In this document: in pieces, positions 16,485 to 25,682 of the stretch | Position numbering within the stretch: position 1 is the stretch's first letter | Layout of the letters: the number at the start of each line of letters is the position of its first letter | Assembly: GCF_004365705.1 (NCBI RefSeq) | Contig: NZ_SOBN01000001.1 | Location: 3,830,001 to 3,894,000, forward strand | Direction of reading: 5' to 3' | Length of the DNA stretch: 64,000 nt | From: Streptomyces sp. 846.5 | Lineage (GTDB): Bacteria > Actinomycetota > Actinomycetes > Streptomycetales > Streptomycetaceae | Notes under the pieces: model-generated | Told to the model about the DNA's origin: nothing | Databases searched by the model: none | What the model saw: the letters and a program-made list of their open reading frames with translations, nothing else | Program-made: the position numbers and the translations under genes

Positions 16485-17444
16485 ATGGACGCTGCTGTCA
16501 TGACCGCCGAACCCGCAGTCCGGACCAGCACCGACGTACCCGTGCCCGGTCCGACCACCCCCACCCGCCGACAGACGCTGCTCGCCTCGGCCGCCGCCGG
16601 GACCACCGTGGTGCTGTGGGCCTCGGCCTTCGTCGGGATCCGCGCGGCGGGCCATGCGCTGGCTCCGGGACCGCTGGCGCTGGCGCGGCTGCTGGTCGGC
16701 AGCCTGGTGCTCGGCGCGATGGTCGCCGTCCGGCGCGAGCCGTTCCCGGCCCGCCGGGACTGGCCCGGGATCGTCGCCTGCGGGGTGCTCTGGTTCGGGC
16801 TCTACAACGTGGGCCTGAACGCTGCTGAGCGGCTGGTGGACGCCGGGACGGCGGCGATGCTGGTGGGCGTCGGGCCGATCCTGATCGCGCTGATCGCGGG
16901 CGTGGTGCTGCGGGAGGGGTTCCCCAGGGCGCTGGTGCTCGGGATGCTGCTCTCCTTCGGCGGCCTGGTCGTTATCGGCCTGTCCTCCGGCGGCGGTGGC
17001 GGCTCGGTCGGCTGGGGCGCGCTGCTCTGCTTTGTCGCCGCGCTGGCGTACGCCAGCTCCGTGGTGATCCAGAAGCCGCTGCTGGCCCGGGTGTCGGCGC
17101 TCCAGGTGACCTTCCTGGCCTGCACCGTGGGTGCCGTCGCCTGCCTGCCGTTCGCCCCCGCGCTGGTGCGCGAGGCCGGACACGCCCATGCCTCCGCCGT
17201 CGCCTGGGCCGTCTACCTGGGCGCGCTGCCGACCGCCGTCGCCTTCACCACCTGGGCCTACGCCCTGGCCCGCACCAGCGCGGGCCGGCTGGGCGTGACG
17301 ACCTACCTGGTGCCGCCCATCTCGGTGCTGCTGGGGTGGCTGGTCCTCGGCGAGGTGCCCGGCTGGACGGCTCTGGTGGGCGGGGTGCTCTGCCTCTCGG
17401 GCGTGGCCGTGTCCCGGCTCAGGCTGGAGCGGCGTCCCTCTTGA
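16485..17444 (+). CDS. EamA/DMT-family transporter
   Basis: 319 residues with ten predicted membrane helices in two EamA repeats (about residues 36-155 and 175-305). WASAFVGIRAAGHALAPGPL and the second-half TTWAYALARTSAGRLGVTTYLVPPISVLLGWLVLGE are typical of drug/metabolite exporters. ATG 16485 is used, with AGGAC about 10 bases upstream; ATG 16500 is possible. It is divergent from the mycothiol-dependent enzyme. Its last codons overlap the MerR promoter that follows. Substrate unknown. Confidence 0.92.
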   Translation: MDAAVMTAEPAVRTSTDVPVPGPTTPTRRQTLLASAAAGTTVVLWASAFVGIRAAGHALAPGPLALARLLVGSLVLGAMVAVRREPFPARRDWPGIVACGVLWFGLYNVGLNAAERLVDAGTAAMLVGVGPILIALIAGVVLREGFPRALVLGMLLSFGGLVVIGLSSGGGGGSVGWGALLCFVAALAYASSVVIQKPLLARVSALQVTFLACTVGAVACLPFAPALVREAGHAHASAVAWAVYLGALPTAVAFTTWAYALARTSAGRLGVTTYLVPPISVLLGWLVLGEVPGWTALVGGVLCLSGVAVSRLRLERRPS

Positions 17445-17471
17445 CCTGGAGTGGGGTCCAGGTGTGAGGCT
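17441..17471 (+). promoter_or_regulatory. MerR-type promoter-operator (19-bp spacer) before the merR gene
   Basis: TTGACC (17441-17446) and GAGGCT (17466-17471) are separated by 19 bases. The spacer is centred on the palindrome ACCTGGA-GTGGGG-TCCAGGT (17445-17464). This over-long spacer with a dyad in it is the classical MerR promoter architecture. The start codon at 17479 lies 7 bases after the -10. Confidence 0.85.
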
Positions 17472-17478
17472 TCGTCAT

Positions 17479-17868
17479 ATGACGGACTTCCTCTCGCCCG
17501 GCCAGGTCGTCGAACGCAGCGGCTTCAGCCTGGACACGCTGCGGTACTACGAGCGGATCGGCCTGCTCGACCGGATCGAGCGCGGTCCCGGCGGCCGGCG
17601 CCGTTACGCGGACGAGGACCTGGAGTGGCTGGGCGTGCTCCGCTGCCTGCGCGACACCGGGATGCCGATCGCGCAGATGCGCCGGTACGCCGAGCTGGCC
17701 CGGGAGGGCGACAGCACGATCGCGGAGCGGATGGCGCTGCTGGTCGAGCACGATGAGCAGGTCGAGCGCACCGTCGCCGACCTGCGGGACCAGCAGGCCC
17801 ATCTGCAGCAGAAGATCAGCTGGTACCGGACCCAGCTCCCGGGTCCTGAGGCGGCGTCGGAACGGTGA
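17479..17868 (+). CDS. MerR-family transcriptional regulator
   Basis: 129 residues. LSPGQVVERSGFSLDTLRYY is the helix-turn-helix, ERIGLLDRIERGPGGRRRYAD the wing, and residues 75-122 form the dimerisation coiled coil (MALLVEHDEQVERTVADLRD). There are no metal-binding cysteines, so it should answer an organic or redox signal as in the MerR/AdhR-type group. It probably regulates its own promoter (palindrome at 17445-17464). ATG 17479 is chosen over 17464, which lies inside the promoter. Its 3' end overlaps the convergent sigma-factor gene by 53 bases. Confidence 0.93.
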   Translation: MTDFLSPGQVVERSGFSLDTLRYYERIGLLDRIERGPGGRRRYADEDLEWLGVLRCLRDTGMPIAQMRRYAELAREGDSTIAERMALLVEHDEQVERTVADLRDQQAHLQQKISWYRTQLPGPEAASER

Positions 17869-18739
17869 CGTGCCGGAGCTTGTCGGGATTGCGGACCACC
17901 CGGATGCCGGTGATCCCGGTCTCGTCCAGCTCCAGGACCAGGACGTTGTCGGGCACTCCGGCGGAGGTCACCACCAGGCCGGGCTGACCGTTGACGTCGA
18001 CCTGGTGGACGCCGATGTCGGGAATCCGGGCGGCCATGACCCCGAGAAGCCAGCGGGCCGCCTTGTCCGCGCCGATGATCGGCCGCAGCGCGGCGCGGAT
18101 CTTGCCGCCGCCGTCCGACCAGACCGTCACGTCCGGGGCCAGCAGCTGCATCATCCGGTTGAGGTCCCCGCCCATGCAGGCCGCCAGGAACTCGTCGGTG
18201 GCCCGGCGGCGCACCTCGGCCGGGGCCTCGTAGCGGGGGCGCCGGGCCTGGACGTGGCTGCGGGCGCGGGTGCCGACCTGGCGCACCGACACCTCGGTGC
18301 GGTCGAGCATCCCGGCGATCTCGGCGTAGGGGAAGCCGAAGACCTCCTTGAGGATGAACACGGCCCGCTCCAGCGGGGAGAGCGACTCCAGGACCACCAG
18401 CATGGCCATCGAGACCGCCTCGGCCCGCTCGACCCCGCCGCTGGCGTCCGGCGCGGTCACCAGCGGCTCCGGGAGCCAGGGGCCGACATAGGACTCGCGC
18501 TGCACCGTCGCCGACTTGAGCCGGTTGAGGGACAGGTTGGTGACCGTACGGGCGAGGTAGGCCCGGGGCTCGGCGACCGCGGCGGTGTCCACCCTGCTCC
18601 AGCTGAGCCAGGCGTCCTGCAGGATGTCCTCGGCGTCGGCGGCGCTGCCGAGCATCCGGTAGGCGATGCCGAAGAGGACCGGGCGGTGCTGCTGGAACAC
18701 CGCGAGGGCGACATCGGTGGCGTCGGTGGCGTCGGTCAC
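17816..18739 (-). CDS. ECF41-family RNA polymerase sigma factor
   Basis: 307 residues, much longer than ordinary ECF sigma factors. Region 2 (QQHRPVLFGIAYRMLGSAAD) and region 4 (ERAVFILKEVFGFPYAEIAG) are followed by a SnoaL-like C-terminal domain (residues about 175-295) that carries the WSDGGGK motif typical of ECF41. In this group the fused domain replaces an anti-sigma factor. The start overlaps the stop of the upstream carboxymuconolactone-decarboxylase-like gene by four bases, giving the classic ECF41-COE pair. A matching promoter lies ahead of the pair. Confidence 0.95.
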   Translation of the reverse strand: MTDATDATDVALAVFQQHRPVLFGIAYRMLGSAADAEDILQDAWLSWSRVDTAAVAEPRAYLARTVTNLSLNRLKSATVQRESYVGPWLPEPLVTAPDASGGVERAEAVSMAMLVVLESLSPLERAVFILKEVFGFPYAEIAGMLDRTEVSVRQVGTRARSHVQARRPRYEAPAEVRRRATDEFLAACMGGDLNRMMQLLAPDVTVWSDGGGKIRAALRPIIGADKAARWLLGVMAARIPDIGVHQVDVNGQPGLVVTSAGVPDNVLVLELDETGITGIRVVRNPDKLRHVTVPTPPQDPGAGSGTS

Positions 18740-19308
18740 GCCTCGGAAGCTACCTGACGGAGCGGGATCTCGCAGCGGTCCCGGAGGCCTTGCCCCACCA
18801 GCCCGAAGGCGCTGTTCACCCGGGAGCGGAGGTTCTCCACCGCGATCATCGCGGTGAGTTCGACGAAGGCCGGCTCACCCAGGTCGGCGATCAGACACTG
18901 CGTCATCTCGTCGGTGACGGCCGGCACCGTCTCGGTCATGGCCTCGGCGTACTCCATCACCAGCAGTTCGAGGTCGGTGTAGACCTCGGTGTGGTCGCGC
19001 CAGGCGGGGACGTTGCGGAGCTTGGCGGCGGGGACGCCCTTCCCGTGGCTGTCCCAGTAGCCGAAGTCCAGGCACCAGGAGCAGCCGATCCGGGCCGCGA
19101 CCGCCATCACGGCAAGGGCCTTGAGCGTCGAATCGAGCCGGTTCCACCGCGCCACCCCGCGCTCGAAGCGGGTGGTCGTCAGCAGCACCCGAACATGGTG
19201 GGCGTAGGCCTTCCCGGGGTCGAGCACCGCGCCGTAGACGCGCCGGGAGTACCACGCACCGAGGCGGAAGAGCACGGTGCGCGGCGGGTCGAGGGAGATA
19301 CGAGCCAT
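18736..19308 (-). CDS. Carboxymuconolactone decarboxylase/AhpD-like protein, partner of ECF41 sigma factor
   Basis: 190 residues. The AhpD-like redox motif CSWC (Cys 76 and Cys 79) sits in a helical core RLDSTLKALAVMAVAARIG..CLDFGYWDS. Proteins of this family (COE) are the usual and often only targets of ECF41 sigma factors. Their physiological substrate is not known; a peroxidase/disulfide role is inferred from CxxC. ATG 19308 is chosen because AAGGAGG lies 9 bases upstream; a longer start at 19350 lacks one. It is translationally coupled to the sigma-factor gene. Confidence 0.93.
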   Translation of the reverse strand: MARISLDPPRTVLFRLGAWYSRRVYGAVLDPGKAYAHHVRVLLTTTRFERGVARWNRLDSTLKALAVMAVAARIGCSWCLDFGYWDSHGKGVPAAKLRNVPAWRDHTEVYTDLELLVMEYAEAMTETVPAVTDEMTQCLIADLGEPAFVELTAMIAVENLRSRVNSAFGLVGQGLRDRCEIPLRQVASEA

Positions 19309-19356
19309 GGCTTGCTGCCTCCTTGGAGCGCGGGGATTCGCGGTGTCCACAGATAA

Positions 19357-19383
19357 GACAGATCAGCGGCAGCAAATGTGACG
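19357..19383 (-). promoter_or_regulatory. Candidate ECF41-dependent promoter
   Basis: On the minus strand CGTCACA (19383-19377) is followed after 16 bases by TGTC (19360-19357), about 50 bases before the start codon. This resembles the ECF41 consensus TGTCACA ... CGTC and supports autoregulation of the pair. Confidence 0.6.
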
Positions 19384-19437
19384 CGCCCGGGCACGGGACA
19401 TGGTGGATGCTGTGAGTGACCCTCCATCTACACCCTG

Positions 19438-19465
19438 TTGACAGATGGCGGGGATCGGCTACCCT
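19438..19465 (+). promoter_or_regulatory. Plus-strand housekeeping-type promoter without an obvious gene
   Basis: TTGACA (19438-19443) and TACCCT (19460-19465) with a 16-base spacer form a strong-looking promoter pointing right, toward the 3' end of the opposite-strand DUF3800-like gene. I see no gene on the plus strand that it could serve, so a non-coding or antisense RNA is possible. Confidence 0.45.
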
Positions 19466-19543
19466 GGAGTGGCACGCGGCAATAGCTTCGTGAAGTGGGC
19501 CCGGTAGCCATCCGGACGGTTGGCGGACCGGGTTTCGCGCTGT

Positions 19544-20077
19544 CTAGGGGAGTTTCCGCACGTCGCAGACGATCGGCCGGATGCGCCGCTTCCACTCCCC
19601 GCCCTTGGCCCAGCACCACGCCACGATGTCGGGCAGTGCCAGCAGTTGTTCCTCGTGACAGCGCATCAGCTCATATGCGGGCCGCCGGTTGGACACCGGG
19701 TACTTGTCCATGAGGGCGGACAGCAACCTGCGGTCGGTGAGTTCCAGGGAATCCGCGCGCTCGAACACCAGCCTGGTGGCTCTGGAGACCACCGCATCCT
19801 CCAGGATGGCGGTGATGCAGGCCTCCCTTGCCAACAGGTCGTTCGTCACGGCCGAAGCGTCGTAGACAGTCACCAGCAGCTCACGATCGGCCAGTGCCGA
19901 AATGATGGCTCGGCGGCGTGATTCGCGCTCCTTGACGAAGTGGATCCGGCGCTGACCGGATAGCAGCAGGCCCCTGAGAACGTTCCTGGTTTCCGTCAGA
20001 TCACGTGGCACAACCGCGACCGCGGCCATCAGATAGCCGTGGCTCTTGGTCTCGTCGACGAAGACATGGTGCATCAT
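19544..20077 (-). CDS. DUF3800-like protein, accessory insertion
   Basis: 177 residues. The N-terminus HHVFVDETKSHGYLMAAVAV has the strand-D-E pattern of DUF3800 proteins, an RNase H-fold group often found near mobile or defence genes; other acidic residues follow (FERADSLELTDRRLL). Codon use is less GC-biased than in neighbouring genes. It lies alone between the ECF41 pair and purL, where I do not expect a gene from Streptomyces synteny, so it is probably a recent acquisition. ATG 20077 and ATG 20074 are both possible starts. Function unknown. Confidence 0.75.
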   Translation of the reverse strand: MMHHVFVDETKSHGYLMAAVAVVPRDLTETRNVLRGLLLSGQRRIHFVKERESRRRAIISALADRELLVTVYDASAVTNDLLAREACITAILEDAVVSRATRLVFERADSLELTDRRLLSALMDKYPVSNRRPAYELMRCHEEQLLALPDIVAWCWAKGGEWKRRIRPIVCDVRKLP

Positions 20078-20130
20078 GACCTGACAACCTGCGGGCCGGA
20101 CAAAAGGTCACCCTTGTGGGGTAATGTGCC

Positions 20131-20166
20131 GCTGCCCCCGTGACCTGGTCGGTCAACGGGGGCAGC
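20131..20166 (-). terminator. Terminator-like hairpin after purL
   Basis: GCTGCCCCCGT and ACGGGGGCAGC form an 11-bp stem with a 14-base loop, 22 bases after the purL stop. Confidence 0.75.
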
Positions 20167-20188
20167 GGGCGCGGGCTGTGACGGGGTG

Positions 20189-22443
<2,255 letters not shown>

Positions 22444-22444
<1 letters not shown>

Positions 22445-23124
22445 CAGGCGCTCACCAGCTGCTTCAGGATCGAGGTGAAGAACCCGAGGCCGTCGGTGCG
22501 GCCGGTGCCGACCAGCGGCTCCACGGCGTGCTCGGGGTGCGGCATCAGGCCGACGACATTGCCGGCCGCGTTGGTGATGCCGGCGATGTCGTTGATCGAG
22601 CCGTTGGGGTTGACGTCCAGGTAGCGGAAGGCGACCCGGCCCTCGGCCTCCAACTCGTCGATGGTCCGCGCGTCCGCGACGAAGCGGCCCTCGCCGTTCT
22701 TCAGCGGGACGGAGATCTCCTGGCCGACGGTGTAGTCGACGGTCCAGGCGGTCTCGGCGTTCTCGACCCGGAGCCTCTGGTCGCGGCAGACGAAGTGCAG
22801 GCTCTCGTTGCGCAGCATGGCGCCGGGCAGCAGGTGCGACTCGGTCAGCACCTGGAAGCCGTTGCAGATGCCGAGGACCGGCAGCCCCGCCCTGGCCTGC
22901 TCGATGACGGTGTCCATCACCGGGGAGAAGCGGGAGATCGCGCCGCTGCGCAGGTAGTCGCCGTAGGAGAAGCCGCCGGGCAGGACCACGGCGTCGACCT
23001 GGTGCAGGTCCTTGTCGCGGTGCCACAGGGCGACCGGCTCGGCGCCGGCCAGGCGCACGGCGCGCTGGGCGTCGCGGTCGTCGAGGGAGCCGGGGAAGGT
23101 GACGACGCCGATGCGAGCAGTCAC
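22444..23124 (-). CDS. purQ: Phosphoribosylformylglycinamidine synthase subunit PurQ (glutaminase)
   Basis: 226 residues, class I glutamine amidotransferase. The nucleophile Cys is in [12 protein letters not shown]; the His-x-Glu pair is in [12 protein letters not shown]. It produces the ammonia for PurL. It begins with GTG 23124, inside the stop of purS (GTGA overlap), and ends overlapping purL by one base, so the three subunits should be made in step. Confidence 0.98.
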
Positions 23125-23369
23125 TTCTCCTCCACCCTCACGGTGAAGTCCTCGATCACGGTGTTGGCGAGGAAGGTCTCGGCGGCTTCGCGGATCCGGG
23201 CGAGGGCGGCGTCGTCCACCGGCCCGTCCAGTTCCAGCTCGAAGCGCTTGCCCTGACGGACGTCCGCGATCCCGGCGAAGCCCAGACGCGGCAGCGCGCG
23301 CTGCACCGCCTGGCCCTGGGGGTCGAGGATCTCCGGCTTGAGCATGACGTCGACAACGACGCGTGCCAC
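23121..23369 (-). CDS. purS: Phosphoribosylformylglycinamidine synthase subunit PurS
   Basis: 82 residues, the small bridging subunit of the three-part FGAM synthase. [20 protein letters not shown] and [13 protein letters not shown] are characteristic. GTG 23369 has GGGAG 6 bases upstream. It is first in the operon. Confidence 0.97.
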   Translation of the reverse strand: MARVVVDVMLKPEILDPQGQAVQRALPRLGFAGIADVRQGKRFELELDGPVDDAALARIREAAETFLANTVIEDFTVRVEEK

Positions 23370-23825
23370 GGGTACTCCCGGTGAGTGGTGGTGCGGGGGG
23401 AGTACCCACTCTACTGGGGGAGCGAGGGCTTCTTGGATGATCGCCCGGCCGGACGCGCGTAGACCGGGGTCGGCGTGCGGAGGTTCACACAAATGACTAC
23501 CACTCGGTAGCCGGTGATTGAACGCCGGAAATTCCCTCATTCGCCACATTCAGCCTTGCATTAGCAGCCCTACCGAGAGCCCGTCCAGAGGTATCGGTCA
23601 GGTATCGGCAAGGTCTCGAACCGACACGGAATAGGGGGCAGAAAAACTTGCCTCTTCGATTTTGGGACACTTGAGGGGCAGAATGGCGGGCACCGGCCGC
23701 CGCTTCGGCGCGCGCCCGGTGGGCAAGCGGCGCTCCCAGCCTCGCGACCTCCCGAAATGTACCTCCGACCTGCGGGTTTCAGGCGCCGCCAAGGCAGCGT
23801 GGAAATCCGAGAGGATTGGCATCCC
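23370..23825. other. Divergent intergenic region between purS and lsr2
   Basis: 456 bases without a gene, containing the promoters of both genes. It holds a direct repeat AGGTATCGG (23589-23597 and 23600-23608, 11-base period), a dyad CTACC-ACT-CGGTAG near 23500 and a GC-rich hairpin near 23686-23725 in the lsr2 leader. The first half is less GC-rich than the rest. Confidence 0.5.
23589..23608. repeat. 11-bp-period direct repeat AGGTATCGG
   Basis: Two identical nonamers on the same helical face, followed by AGGTCTCG. Suggests cooperative binding of a regulator between purS and lsr2. Confidence 0.5.
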
Positions 23826-24143
23826 ATGGCTCAGCGCGTAGTGGTAACCCTCTCTGACGACATCGACGGAGGGGTGGCCGAGGAAACCGTCCAGTTCGCC
23901 GTCGACGGGAAGTCGTACGAGATCGACCTGTCTGCCCGAAACGCGGAAAAGCTGCGGAAGGCGCTCGCCCCGTATGTGGCTGCGGCCCGCAAGCAGAGCC
24001 GAACCGGCAAGACCCTCCGCCGGACCGAGGTGGCGCCGGACCCGGCGACGGTGCGCGCCTGGGCGCAGTCCCGCGGCATCGACCTGCCCGCGCGCGGCCG
24101 GCTGCCGAAGCATGTGTACGAGGCGTTCGCCGAGGCGAGCTGA
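23826..24143 (+). CDS. Lsr2-family nucleoid-associated protein
   Basis: 105 residues. The N-terminal dimerisation part is MAQRVVVTLSDDIDGG with EETVQFAVDGKSYEIDL; the C-terminal DNA-binding part ends in VRAWAQSRGIDLPARGRLPK, where RGR inserts into the minor groove of AT-rich DNA. Lsr2 silences AT-rich and horizontally acquired genes and, in Streptomyces, many biosynthetic clusters. The position next to purS corresponds to the second Streptomyces paralogue, LsrL, so the gene may be that one and not the main lsr2. ATG 23826 with GAGAGGA about 10 bases upstream. Confidence 0.96.
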   Translation: MAQRVVVTLSDDIDGGVAEETVQFAVDGKSYEIDLSARNAEKLRKALAPYVAAARKQSRTGKTLRRTEVAPDPATVRAWAQSRGIDLPARGRLPKHVYEAFAEAS

Positions 24144-24301
24144 CCCGGACTCGGGCCGGGGTGGCTCAAACCGGACTTTCCTTTACCTAAGGGTCAAATC
24201 GCCCACCCTCGTGGATCGCCCGGTGATCCATGGGCTAGTGTTCTCTTCAGCGGAGCACGCCGGAGACGGAAGCCGAAAGGCCAGGTCAACGGGGTGGGCT
24301 C

Positions 24302-24373
24302 GCAGGTGTAGCTCAGTAGTAGAGCGCTCCCCTTCCAGGGGAGAGGCGCAGTGTGCAATCCCTGTCACCTGCT
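24302..24373 (+). tRNA. tRNA-Gly (anticodon TCC)
   Basis: 72-base cloverleaf. Acceptor GCAGGTG pairs with CACCTGC, discriminator T; the anticodon loop CTTCCAG gives TCC. TAGTGT at 24236-24241 is a possible -10. Confidence 0.93.
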
Positions 24374-24385
24374 CAACTCGACGTT

Positions 24386-24414
24386 CCTTTCGGCTGGCGC
24401 AAGCAGCCGAAAGG
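24386..24414 (+). terminator. Hairpin between the two tRNA-Gly genes
   Basis: CCTTTCGGCTG and CAGCCGAAAGG form an 11-bp perfect stem with a 7-base loop, 12 bases after the first tRNA. It may terminate it or act in processing. Confidence 0.7.
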
Positions 24415-24486
24415 ATCAGGTAGAGTAGAGCTCGCCGGAACGGACCGGAGGCCATCTGGCCGAAGGAACGGAACGGCGAACACCAT

Positions 24487-24559
24487 GCGGACGTGGCTCA
24501 GTTGGTAGAGCATCACCTTGCCAAGGTGAGGGTCGCGGGTTCGAATCCCGTCGTCCGCT
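24487..24559 (+). tRNA. tRNA-Gly (anticodon GCC)
   Basis: 73-base cloverleaf. Acceptor GCGGACG pairs with CGTCCGC, discriminator T, followed by a genomic CCA; the anticodon loop TTGCCAA gives GCC. TAGAGT at 24421-24426 is a possible -10. Confidence 0.97.
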
Positions 24560-24569
24560 CCAGTTTTGA

Positions 24570-24603
24570 GAAGGCGCACTCATTCAGAGTGCGCCTTCTT
24601 TCG
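24570..24603 (+). terminator. Terminator after tRNA-Gly(GCC)
   Basis: GAAGGCGCACTC and GAGTGCGCCTTC form a perfect 12-bp stem with a 5-base loop, followed by TTTC. Confidence 0.92.
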
Positions 24604-24628
24604 TTGTACGCCTGACGGTGCACCAGTT

Positions 24629-24656
24629 CGGTGCCGGGGCCGATCCCCCGACACCG
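24629..24656 (-). terminator. Terminator-like hairpin after purC
   Basis: CGGTGCCGGGG and CCCCGACACCG form an 11-bp stem with one mismatch, 9 bases after the purC stop. Confidence 0.7.
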
Positions 24657-24664
24657 TACGGTGC

Positions 24665-25579
24665 TCAGGCCCAGGTCTGGCCGGTCAGGCGCTCGTAGGC
24701 CTCGACGTACTTGGCCCGGCTGTCGGCGACGACCTGCTCGGGCAGGGCCGGCGGCGGCAGCTCGGAGGCGGGGTCCCAGCCGGAGGCCGGAAAGGCCAAC
24801 CAGTCGCGGATGAACTGCTTGTCGAAGGAGCGCTGGGCCCGGCCCGGCTCCCACTCGTCGGCCGGCCAGAAGCGCGAGGAGTCCGGCGTCAGCACCTCGT
24901 CGCCGAGCACCAGGCTGCGGTCGCCCGGCTCGCCGTCGGCCAGGCCGAACTCGAACTTGGTGTCGGCCAGGATGATGCCCCGGTCCCGGGCGATGTCCCG
25001 GGCCCGCCCGTACACGGCGATGGTGGTCTGCCGCAGTTGGGTCGCGACCTCGGCGCCGACCCTGCGAGCGACCTCCTCGTAGGGCACGTTCTCGTCGTGC
25101 TCGCCGACCTCGGCCTTGAGCGCGGGCGTGAAGATCGGGGCGGGCAGCTCCGAGCCGTCCACCAGCCCGGCCGGCAGGGCGATGCCGCAGGCCGTCTGGT
25201 ACTTGAGGTACTCCTTCAGCCCTGAGCCGGTGAGGTAGCCGCGGGCCACGCACTCGACCGGCAGCATCTCCAGGCTGCGGCAGACCAGGGTGCGGCCCGC
25301 CCAGTCCGCCGGGGCGCCGGCCGGGACCTCGGTCGAGATCACGTGGTTGGGCACCAGGTCGGCCAGCCGGTCGAACCACCACAGCGACAGCTGGGTGAGG
25401 ATGCGGCCCTTGTCCGGGATCTCGGTGGGCAGCACCCAGTCGAAGGCCGAGGTCCGGTCGCTGGCGACCATCACCAGCTCACCCGCGTCGTTCCGGTAGA
25501 GGTCACGCACCTTGCCGGTGTGCAGATGAATCAGGCCGGGCACCTGCACCGGCTGGGGCTTCTCGACGAATCCGCTCAA
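24665..25579 (-). CDS. purC: SAICAR synthase
   Basis: 304 residues. It joins aspartate to CAIR with ATP. HTGKVRDLY (nucleotide-binding N-lobe), VASDRTSAFDWVLPTEIPDKG, SLEMLPVECVARGYLTGSG and LADTKFEFG are conserved. The start is TTG 25579 with GAGGACA about 8 bases upstream; the ATG nearby (25585) is followed at once by a stop and cannot be used. The gene is transcribed alone on the minus strand beside the tRNA-Gly pair. Confidence 0.97.
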   Translation of the reverse strand: MSGFVEKPQPVQVPGLIHLHTGKVRDLYRNDAGELVMVASDRTSAFDWVLPTEIPDKGRILTQLSLWWFDRLADLVPNHVISTEVPAGAPADWAGRTLVCRSLEMLPVECVARGYLTGSGLKEYLKYQTACGIALPAGLVDGSELPAPIFTPALKAEVGEHDENVPYEEVARRVGAEVATQLRQTTIAVYGRARDIARDRGIILADTKFEFGLADGEPGDRSLVLGDEVLTPDSSRFWPADEWEPGRAQRSFDKQFIRDWLAFPASGWDPASELPPPALPEQVVADSRAKYVEAYERLTGQTWA

Positions 25580-25682
25580 GACATGTCCTCGGTCAAGTGA
25601 ATCTCGGGGTGGGAGCTTGCAGGGAGTCTTTCACAAGGCCCTTCCCGGCCGTCCGGACGGCGTCGGCGGACCTCATGCAGAT

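Noticed and set aside
19495-19713. Small plus-strand frame after the strong promoter at 19438
   Set aside because: Arg/Pro-rich sequence antisense to the DUF3800-like gene; no ribosome binding site.
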